Below are positions 56,441-64,000 of a stretch of DNA of 64,000 bases, in pieces. The stretch lies in the NCBI RefSeq assembly GCF_050624435.1, contig NC_134539.1, forward strand, positions 48,826,001 to 48,890,000, read 5' to 3'. This DNA comes from Tenrec ecaudatus. Taxonomy: Eukaryota > Chordata > Mammalia > Afrosoricida > Tenrecidae. The notes beneath the pieces are model-generated. The model made no database searches. It saw only the letters and a program-made list of their open reading frames with translations, and had not been told where the DNA came from. The translations under genes were made by a program, and so were the position numbers. Position 1 is the stretch's first letter; each line of letters opens with the position of its first letter.

Positions 56441-56845
56441 ACATGCTGAAATTACCTCGCAGATTTTACATATGCCAACTTGTTTAACTCTCACCAAAAA
56501 TCAAAGGACCAAATCCACCGTCACTGAGTCAATTTCAACTCCTAACCAATAACCCAATTGCTAATGAGTTGATTTTGACTCTTAGATACACTATAGGACA
56601 GAGTAGAGATCTCTTTGTGGGCTTCTGAGGCTGTCAACCTTTATGAGAACAGAAAGTCACGTCAATTTTCAGCGGAGCTGTTGATATGTTTGAACAAGAG
56701 TCCGTGATGTTAGCAACCCGATTTTATAGGAAAAGAAACGAAGATAAGAAGGCCCGCTAAGGTCACATGACCTGTAACTAGTAGAGCTGGGCTTCAAACC
56801 CAGCAAAACTGGCTTTCACAGCTTTTGTGCTTAACCGGTACTCTA
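56441..56845 (+). mobile_element. MIR SINE split by an AfroSINE
   Basis: MIR parts flank the nested SINE: 'atgccaacttgtttaactctc' on the left, and 'tataggaaaagaaacgaag', 'aaggtcacatgacctgtaac', 'agagctgggcttcaaaccc' on the right. Confidence 0.75.
56510..56725 (-). mobile_element. AfroSINE nested in MIR
   Basis: Antisense: 'gagttgattttgactcttag', 'actataggacagagtagag', 'ttctgaggctgtcaaccttt', 'ttgaacaagagtccgtgatg'. The tail-side sequence at 56,510-56,560 includes a second, decayed 'actgagtcaatttcaactcc' motif. Confidence 0.72.
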
Positions 56846-57036
56846 CATTGAATCCTGAAACACGTTCTTTAGAGACATGTGCTCTGAAATGACAGTATGT
56901 TTCATCAAGTTCCTCAAGTGAAGCCATGTACTATACATGGACATGGACATATACTATACATCATGAAGTTAGTCAGTACTGTGCTGGAAGGGCCCAATCT
57001 CCAGATGTCTCACTCTTCAGATGTGTCACCTCAGTA

Positions 57037-57270
57037 GTTAATTTAATTTTTTTACTCTCAATTTTACACTTCAGGACTATTGCGAAAGCCAAGTTAATAT
57101 TTTCAAAACTTGCCTGACACACAACTTGTGTTCCATCAAATTAAAGACTCAATTTCTCTTGCTGTGTATGTCTCTCCTTTCCTCTTTCTCTCTTTGCCAA
57201 TGCTTGCATAATACACATAGCCTAGGTGAAGGTGCTTATATCATGAACTTTAATAAATAATCAGGACTGC
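57037..57270 (+). repeat. Local direct duplication, copy 1
   Basis: Shares with 58,777-59,010 the blocks 'attttaca', 'actattg/ctgttg...gaaag', 'agttaatattt', a CT-rich tract, 'cacatagcctaggtgaag'. Includes a MIR-like tail and non-repeat sequence beyond it. Confidence 0.7.
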
Positions 57271-58035
57271 TCCAATCACAACTATCTAAAAAGAGAAAAG
57301 CCGAAACATTTGAAATACTGGTGTTATTCCCATGGGACATAGTTGAAGTCTTTTTAGTTTTCGGTAAGAATGAACATTACTAACCCTAGGATAAGGTCCA
57401 TGCCCTGGCGTGATTGAGCCTAATTACCGGGCCCTCCCAGGTGACAAAGGAAGAGGTCAGCTGTGTATTTCAGGAAGCCATGGCAGTGGAGCAGACACAG
57501 CAGCAGAAGGGGCTTAGTGAGCAAACTGGTTTCAGTTCCCACTCAGCACTTATACTGAAATCTCTAACAATATCGATCAAGTGCGACATGCAGGTGGGCC
57601 AAACATCTTACAGTGCGTGACAGGCTGCAAAAAAGCCATGAAACTGTGATTACGTAGAACACAGTGAGTACATTTGAAAAATTACATCATTCATTATCTT
57701 GACATGGATTTTTTATTTATTTACTTGTAGATTTTTTACAAACTTTGCTTGCGTTGTGGTAAAGTATATTCAGCATGCAATTTGTTATTCTGACGATTTC
57801 AGGGTCACACCTCCGGGGCATGAAGCACACGCACGGTGGTGTGCAGCCTTCCCGTCTACTGGTTCTCACTACTTCCCCATCCCGCCAAGCAGAAGACATG
57901 GGCTTTTTAGATGCCCATGCCACATCAATCTTTTTTTAAAAATGACTGCTACAAAATCATAGAAACGTTTATGAAAGAAAACTTCAACAATGTGAAACTA
58001 TTGTTTCTTAAAATTGCCCTTTTTTAGGTCAATCC
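57271..58035. other. No recognisable feature
   Basis: Unassigned; the 68-codon ORF at 57,414 has no family resemblance. Confidence 0.45.
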
Positions 58036-58125
58036 AGGAGCCCTGAGGGAGTGGGAGTTACGCTTATCCACAAGGCCCGACTTCAAAACTACCAGATGCT
58101 CTTTGAGAGAAAGACAGGGCTTTCA
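58036..58125 (+). mobile_element. AfroSINE 5' fragment (weak)
   Basis: 'caggagccctgagggagtgg' and 'ccacaaggcccgacttcaaaac' follow the SINE promoter-half layout. Diverged and short. Confidence 0.5.
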
Positions 58126-58131
58126 TCTTTT

Positions 58132-58425
58132 GTTTTTTAATTAAAAGATCATTTTATTGAGGGCTCTTATAACAATCCACACATCAATTGTATCAAGCAA
58201 ATATGTTGCCATCATTATTTTCTAAACATTTACTTTCTATTTGAGCCCTTGGTATCAGCTCTTCTTTTTACCTCCCTCCCCGCACCACGGCCCTTTGATA
58301 AATTATAAATTTTTATTATTTTCATATCTTACACCAACTGCTGTCTCCCTTCTCCCAAGGTTTCTTTTGTTCATCCCCCTTCCTCTCCTCCTGTCCCCAA
58401 CTTCCCTCTACTCTCCTGGGCCTCA
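58132..58425 (-). mobile_element. L1-type 3' end, older 5'-truncated copy
   Basis: Antisense: 'gatcattttattgagggctc', 'acaatccacacatcaattgt', 'tttgagcccttggtatcagc', 'cttacaccaactgctgtctcc'. Confidence 0.78.
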
Positions 58426-58776
58426 TCAATCTTATAAAATAACCAAGAAAGTTGGAAGGCTCAAACTGACCCAAGCAGGAAGCAAATAGTAATTAACATT
58501 ACAAACTCTTTTTTGGACCCTTGAGAAACAGGTGAAGCATAAAATGAGAAATATATAACCAGCGTCAATGAAACGGAGTCTACTTAAAGATGGCTGATAC
58601 AAATAGAAAGGGCTGCAGACTTGCCCACGATTCTTGTTCATAATTTACATTAGTACTCCAACCTAGCAAATGACAGATGAAAACAGCATCAATTATAAAA
58701 TTTGAAAATTAAAATAGGTATGTGTCAAAGTAGAGCTTAGTCATTTGGATATGTGTTAGCAAAGCAGATAAGATAA

Positions 58777-59010
58777 TTTAGTAATCTTTTGACTGCCAAT
58801 TTTACATTTTAAGACTGTTGTGAAAGTCAAATTAATATTTTAAGGAAGTGCCTGGCCCACAACTCGTGCTCAATAAATATTAGAGGCTCCATTTCTCTCA
58901 CACTCTCTCTGTATCTTTCTCCTTTTCCATTTTCTCTCTCGCTCTCTTGTTTGTTTATACACATAACCTAGGTGAAGATTTTAGTGTTACAAACTTTTAT
59001 AAACAGGCTT
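58777..59010 (+). repeat. Local direct duplication, copy 2
   Basis: Second copy of 57,037-57,270, about 1.74 kb downstream in the same orientation. Better-preserved MIR-like tail here ('agtgcctggcccacaactcg', 'ctcaataaatattag'). Confidence 0.7.
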
Positions 59011-59387
59011 GCTTGATTCATAACATAATTGCTATAGTCCTGCTGTGAACTCTAGTGAACTCCAGGCATTCCCCCAGACCACAATACACCACACTAGACC
59101 AGTGGTTTCAATAAGATCAACCTATAAATTGACAGTTGTCCTAAACCTTCCCATCATTTAGAGTTTATTCACTCTAATAGAATATCTTAAAATCTGAAGG
59201 CTGTTACAAAGTTACCATTTCATGATTAACAAAATCAAAGTAAGTTCAGCACCCAAACTGACTTGTACATAAGATGCTTTTCTACCCATTCAAAACATGC
59301 TTACATAGAAAGGGAGAGGAAAAAAGGCAAGATTATTGCTTCTATTTGGTATTCATACTTATGATGATTACATAATCTGTCAATTTG
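59011..59387. other. No recognisable feature
   Basis: Unassigned AT-rich sequence. Confidence 0.45.
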
Positions 59388-59477
59388 CTAAGAGGTGGAG
59401 TCTAGCCTGTCAATCAGGTTGCAGCTTGATGATCTCATTTGGAGGCACACTGGAGATAAACAGCTCACTGGAGGCCA

Positions 59478-59521
<44 letters not shown>

Positions 59522-59840
59522 CTCTCTCTCTCTCTCTCTCTCCTTGTCTTTCACCCTGAGAGACATTCCTGTTGACAAGCCACATGGAGCTATGCTGATG
59601 GCAGCCAGAGCCCTGGAGCTGGAGGAGCCACGTGGAGACCCCTGCCAGCACTGAGATGCTTCCACAGCCACTGGATCCACAAGACTTTCCACCCACTGGC
59701 CTGTGATCTTCCTGCATTCAGTGTCATTGCATGTGTTGGGATATTTTCTTAATATACAATTATTCTTTTATATAAAGCTTTCTTATACACATATGAGTGT
59801 CTATGGATTTGTTTCTCTAATCAATCCCGACCAATACACT
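59388..59840 (+). repeat. LTR-like interspersed repeat, copy E, with (CA)n/(CT)n expansion
   Basis: Sense copy starting 'ggtggagtctagcctgtcaa' and ending 'aatcccgaccaatacac'. It contains TATATAAAG near 59,770 and the 'tgccagcactgagatgcttcc' block. A (CA)n run (59,479-59,517) followed by (CT)n (59,518-59,542) has grown inside it. Confidence 0.75.
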
Positions 59841-59983
59841 ACTTTAACTTTTTGCTCAATTGATTCTTACATTTTTGAAACTTCAAATCAACTCAATATC
59901 TGAACAGCCACTTAGGTATTTTTAAGGATTATACAATAGTGAACATTTAGTCTACCTATCATTTTTTAAAAAGAAATGTTTTG

Positions 59984-60830
59984 CTCTTTCAGCCATGCTT
60001 GAAAGCAGACCTGCCGCCATGGGCCGCGTCATCCGGGACAGAAGGGAAGGTGCAGGGTCTGGGTTCCGCGCGCCACTGAGCGCGGTGGACTTCACGGAGC
60101 ACACGGCTACATCAAGGGCACAGTGAAGGACATTATCCACGACCCGGACCGGCATGCAGCTCGCCGAGTTGGTCTTCAGAGACCCCCTACCAGTTTAAGA
60201 AACGGAACTATTCATCGCAGCCCAAGGCACACACTCGGCCCGTTTGTGTCCTGCGGCAAGAAGGGCCAGCTCAACAGCGGCTGTTCTACCAGTGGGCACC
60301 ATGCCCACGGGCTCCATCGTGTGCTGTCTGGAGTAGAAGCCTTGAGCCCGAGGCAGGCTAGCATGGGCCTCTGGGAACGATGCCACTTCCATCTCCCCCA
60401 ACTCCGAGACCAAGAAAACCCGAGTGCAGCTGCCCTCGGCTCCACGAAGGTCATGGCCTCTGCCAACAGAGCTGTGGTTGGGGTGGTGGCCGGCGGTGGC
60501 CGCATCGACAGGTCCATCCTGAAGGCTGGTCATGCCTATCACAAGTAGAAGGCCAAGAGGAACTGCTGGCCTCGCGTGCGGGTGTGGCCATGAACCCTGT
60601 GGAGCAACCCTTGGGAGGTGGTCACCACCAGCCCATTGGCAAGCCCTCAACTATCCGCAGAGATGCCCCTGCTGGGCGCCAGACTGGGCAGCCCCAGGGA
60701 ACCAAGACCGTGCAGGAGAACTAGGGCTGAGGACTCAATGAATTCTTTACTTCTGTCACGAAAGAAAGAAAAGAATGAGAGAAAGAAAGAAAGCAGGAAG
60801 GAAAGAAAATTTATTGTTTTAGGTGAAAGT
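59984..60830 (+). pseudogene. RPL8: Processed pseudogene of ribosomal protein L8
   Basis: The parent encodes large-subunit protein uL2 near the peptidyl-transferase centre. The insertion begins at a 5'TOP-like 'ctctttc' and has the ATG in gccgccATGG at 60,019 (M-G-R-V-I-R). Readable blocks follow in shifting frames: D-I-I-H-D-P near 60,128, C-G-K-K-G-Q-L-N near 60,253, [16 protein letters not shown] near 60,460, N-P-V-E near 60,594, [15 protein letters not shown] near 60,640, and a C-terminal T-K-T-V-Q-E-N stop at 60,722-60,724. The short 3' UTR ('ggctgagga', 'ctcaatgaa') runs into an A/G-rich remnant of the poly(A) tail. No introns, several indels and a shortened C-terminus: not functional. 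Confidence 0.96.
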
Positions 60831-60940
60831 TTATGCAACAAATCAAAGTCCTCACTAATAATTTTGATACAACTTGTTCTGTGTCATTGGTTACAAATTT
60901 TACAATGTGTTGTTATTTTTCTACACCTTCTTCACAATAT

Positions 60941-61152
60941 TGGTGCTGGCGAAGAATATTGAGAGTACCAGGAACTCTCAAGAGATGCTCCTTAGGGGTG
61001 AAGGTAACAAGACTTTGTTTATTGTGCTTTGACTATGTCATCAGGAGGGATCAGTCCCTGGAAAAGTAGGCTAGAAGGGAAGTTCGGGGAGACGTAAAGT
61101 AGAGGCAGTGAAGAAGAGGCAAGCCCTCGACAAGACGGCTTGCCACAGTGGC
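60941..61152 (+). mobile_element. RTE/BovB LINE, distal part
   Basis: 'ggtgctggcgaagaatattg', 'agagatgctccttaggggtg', 'tcatcaggagggatcagtcc', 'cagtggctgtg': the segment after the RT domain. Confidence 0.85.
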
Positions 61153-61590
61153 TGTGTCAAAGTGACATCCTTGCTCTTCAGCACGTTAAGGAGGTCTTGT
61201 GCAGCAGATTTACCCAATGCAGTGCATCATCAGATTTCTTGCCTGTTGCTTCCATTTATTGTGGACCCAAACAAGATTAAATTCTGGACAATTTAACCTC
61301 AATCGTTATCCATTTATCGTATCATCTATTGGTCTAATTGAGAGGGTTTGGGTTTTCTTTGCATTGAATTGCAATCCACGCTGAAGATTTCAGTCTGTAG
61401 TCTTCACCAGCAAGCGCCCAGTCCTCTCACTTTCAGCAAGCAAGGTTGTCATCTGTGTGTCACAGGGTGCCATTGACCCCTGCTGTGTTCTTCTCTAGAT
61501 GGTCCAGCCTCTCAGATGACTTGTGCAGCATACAGGTCAAATAAGTATAGTAAAAGGATAAACCCTGATACACACCTTTCCTGATTAAAT
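61153..61590 (-). mobile_element. RTE/BovB LINE, proximal part, inverted
   Basis: Antisense to the RT region: 'gtgacatccttgctcttcag', 'gcagcagatttacccaatgc', 'gtggacccaaacaagatta', 'tttcagcaagcaaggttgtc', 'aaaaggataaaccctgat'. It joins the plus-strand distal part at 'ggctgtgtc|aaagtgac'. Confidence 0.85.
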
Positions 61591-62562
61591 TTTTTTAGTC
61601 ACTTTATTGGGAGCTCTTACAGATATTATTGTACAGTTGCTACCACAATCAGTTTCAGTACATTTTCTTTCTTCATGAACTCCTGGATATAAGCTCCCCT
61701 TTATTCCCTCCTTCCCCCAGGGACCCTTATTATTTTCCCCTTTATAATAGGTTTTGGTGGGTTTTTCCCCCATATCTTCTTACATGATCCAATATATCCA
61801 TTCACCACATACAATTCTGCTCTTTGATCCCATCAAGCGGGTTTATACAATCATCAGTGCTATCAGCTGTGTCCCCTCCCCCTCCTCCCACCCTCCGGCT
61901 CTCTTCCTGTACCCACCCATTACTCCTGTTACTGTTTCTGAAGGGTTATCTATCTTGGCTTTCATGTACTGAGCTATCTTAACTATGCAAAAGAACATAC
62001 ACAAATCTAACATGAATAATAAGGTAAAACAAATAAAAACCATACTATCACGGGGAGGAAATATTAGAGAACTAGCTATGTGGTTGATCAGTGCTAAGGT
62101 GCACCCTGGATTTTTTTCATCCCTTCAGTGTGGCATTTCTGAGAGGAACGGTCCAATTATCTTACAGGTGGGTTTTGGGTTGCCACTACGTTCATACTCC
62201 TTTCACATCAATTTGGTTGCTTGTTTCTGAACTTCTGATACCTCTTCCCATAGACACCTTATGATCACACAGGCTGGTATGCTTCTTCCATGTGGGCTTT
62301 CTTGCTTCCCTGCTAGATGGCCACTTGTTTAACTACATGCCTTTAAGACCTCAGATACTGTCATTTTTAATAGCTGGGCACTATCAGCTTTCTTCAACTT
62401 TGCTTATGCACCCATTTTGTCTTCAGCAATTATGTCAGGAAGGTGACTATTACACAATGCCACATTATTAGAACAAACCATTCTTGAACAGGGCTAAGAT
62501 TTAAGTAGCGGTCCAAGGTCCATCTGCTTCCTTGTTGAAGTTGCATGAACACATACATATAT
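61591..62562 (-). mobile_element. L1-type 3' end, older copy
   Basis: Antisense: 'agtcactttattgggagctc', 'gcttcttccatgtgggcttt', 'cttgcttccctgctagatgg', 'tagctgggcactatcagc', 'gcacccattttgtcttcagc'. Its far end is interrupted by the mariner element. Confidence 0.78.
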
Positions 62563-63875
62563 AGGTAACCCCTCCTCCCCTTGAAAAAAAGGAATTTTTT
62601 TCAAAGCTATGTATTTAATTTTTTTTTTACAAAACAACCTTATCATCTTCATAGTACTCGTCACTACACTTAATACATTTGTCAAATCTGCAGTTCCACT
62701 CTTGGAAACATTTTTCAAACTCATCATCTGTTTGGATGGCTGACAGCACCTCCCTCATTTTGTTTTTTTCTTCACCTCTTCTATATCATCGAATGACTGT
62801 CCTTTAATGTCCCTCTGTATTCACAGAAACAAAATGACATCACATGTACTGAGGTCAGGTAAGTCAGGTGCATGGAGCAAGAGAGGCAGGCATTTTTTGA
62901 CAAACAGTGGCACACTGAGATGGTCGTGTGAGCAGGTGCATTGTCATGGTGGCACAAGCAGTCCCCCTTCTATCACAAATCAAACCTTTGTTGTTGTTAT
63001 TGTTTCACACTGTTACGCTATCTTTTCAGGACCTCTAACCAGAAAGCTTGAGTAACAGTCTGACCTGGTGGAATAAACTCCAAATGCAATATCCCCCTCG
63101 CACAAAAAACAAAAACAAATAAGCATTGAGTTCACTTGACAAGCTTTTAGAGGATGAGGTGACGATGCGCCTACCACTTGGCTCAATTGATGTTTGGTTT
63201 CAGGGTTGTAAGAATAGCAGCATGTCTCACCACCAGTAATGACCTTGGGGAAAAAAGTTTGGGTCCCTTTGGAGCCACTCTTTCAAAGCACAGCATGTTT
63301 CCACTCGACACTTTTTCCAGGTCAGTCTGAACCCAGGGCACAAATTTCACGGCGACCCTTCTGATGTCCAAAGCTTCTGTTAAAATTCACTGCTTTGAAT
63401 CCTGGGATAGTCCATATATTTTCACATCTCTTCAGTGGTTCATCATCGGTCTTAAAGTGCAACTGCACGAATTTGGTCAATATTTTCATCCATTCGGGAA
63501 GTTCATGGACATCCAGAATGAGGATGGTCATCAATCGACATTTCACTTTTTTTGCAATGGGAAAAATCACTCATATACTTGAGTTTTTTCCCATAGTACT
63601 GTCCTTGTAAGCTGTGTTCAACATCACAACAGTTTCTGTGGTATTTTTCCTAAGCAGAAAACAAAATTTCACAGCTGCAAGCTGCTCTCTTAAATCAGCC
63701 ATCACCAAAAAGAAGGTTCAAGTGAAACTGCTTTTACAAAAGAATTCATTGTGACCGGAGAGACCCTTCCCAGGAGACTCCACTGGGTGCACTAACTCAG
63801 AGCAAGTTGGGGGTCGGAGGGTTTGGGGCACCAGGGCTTTTTTCCATTTGGGGTGGGGGTACCCCTCATATATTT
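62563..63875 (-). mobile_element. Mariner DNA transposon, near full length, degenerate
   Basis: About 1.31 kb, the usual mariner length. The ends are related inverted repeats ('taacccctcctcccc' at the left; 'ggggtacccctcatata' at the right), next to TA-rich sequence. On the minus strand the transposase remnants run in order: N-terminal HTH/linker region (about 63,690-63,480; matches the 42.6-kb copy), a block R-R-V-A-V-K-F-V-P-W-V (about 63,340), then the region of the second catalytic motif (about 62,930-62,985). Several frames and stops: inactive. Confidence 0.88.
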
Positions 63876-64000
63876 ATATATATTTGTTCTTCTTTCCTCT
63901 TTTCTTTCCTCCTACCCCAACCTTATGTTTACTCATCATTCACCTCTCAGATACAATTCAATTTATTAAACTCGACCAGAGAAGCCACACTCTCCTTGAC
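63876..64000. other. No recognisable feature
   Basis: T/C-rich end of the window, perhaps the continuation of the L1-type element interrupted by mariner, but not demonstrable. Confidence 0.35.

Noticed and set aside
60019-60724. RPL8 as a functional gene
   Set aside because: Intronless, multiple frame breaks, shortened C-terminus and an A-rich tail: a processed pseudogene.

Overview
This is a mammalian intergenic or intronic segment made almost entirely of interspersed repeats. I find no gene that could make an intact cellular protein. The repeat set points to an afrotherian, most likely a tenrec such as Echinops telfairi. The evidence is: many tRNA-derived AfroSINE-type SINEs, BovB/RTE fragments of the type known from elephant and relatives, an unusual L1-type 3' end present in at least ten copies, and three SPIN ('Space Invader') hAT MITEs. 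SPIN was spread horizontally and, among afrotherians, is known from tenrec. The species call is inference; the repeat-family calls are by recognition, not by database search.

Layout. 0-16 kb: paired LTR-like repeats in opposite orientation, RTE, SINEs, two SPIN copies, a processed SLC25A5 (ANT2) pseudogene with a perfect 14-bp target-site duplication (TSD), L1-type 3' ends and a degenerate ~41-bp minisatellite. 16.3-22.0 kb: a badly broken class I (gammaretrovirus-like) endogenous retrovirus on the minus strand. Remnants of env, integrase, protease and the gag zinc knuckle can be read, but the whole RT/RNase H region is missing. Its 3' LTR carries a nested 224-bp hAT-like MITE with a perfect 8-bp TSD, and an inverted LTR of the same family lies at 22 kb. 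22.9-23.9 kb: a 1-kb pogo/Tigger-like DNA transposon with TIRs, a TA TSD and a 118-codon transposase C-terminal ORF. 28.7-31.9 kb: a 2.6-kb GT-rich 16-bp minisatellite with higher-order structure. 32-45 kb: SINEs, a third SPIN, an inverted RTE, L1 3' ends, a mariner fragment and a short inverted repeat. 45.7-50.5 kb: an old L1 ORF2 interrupted by two solo LTRs (4-bp TSDs), a 1.96-kb L1-mobilised insertion (13-bp TSD) and a SINE. 51-56 kb: nested L1-type 3' ends, including a 292-bp insertion that looks like a serial 3' transduction, and a 1.8-kb copy with a 15-bp TSD. 57-64 kb: a local duplication, an LTR-like repeat, a processed RPL8 pseudogene, an inverted RTE and a near full-length degenerate mariner.

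Nothing here works together as an operon or pathway. The window is best read as a record of successive insertions whose order can be reconstructed from nesting and TSDs. The most distinctive items are the serial-transduction insertion, the L1-type 3' end with a duplicated internal module, the RT-less retrovirus with an inverted LTR partner, the pogo-like element and the GT-rich array.
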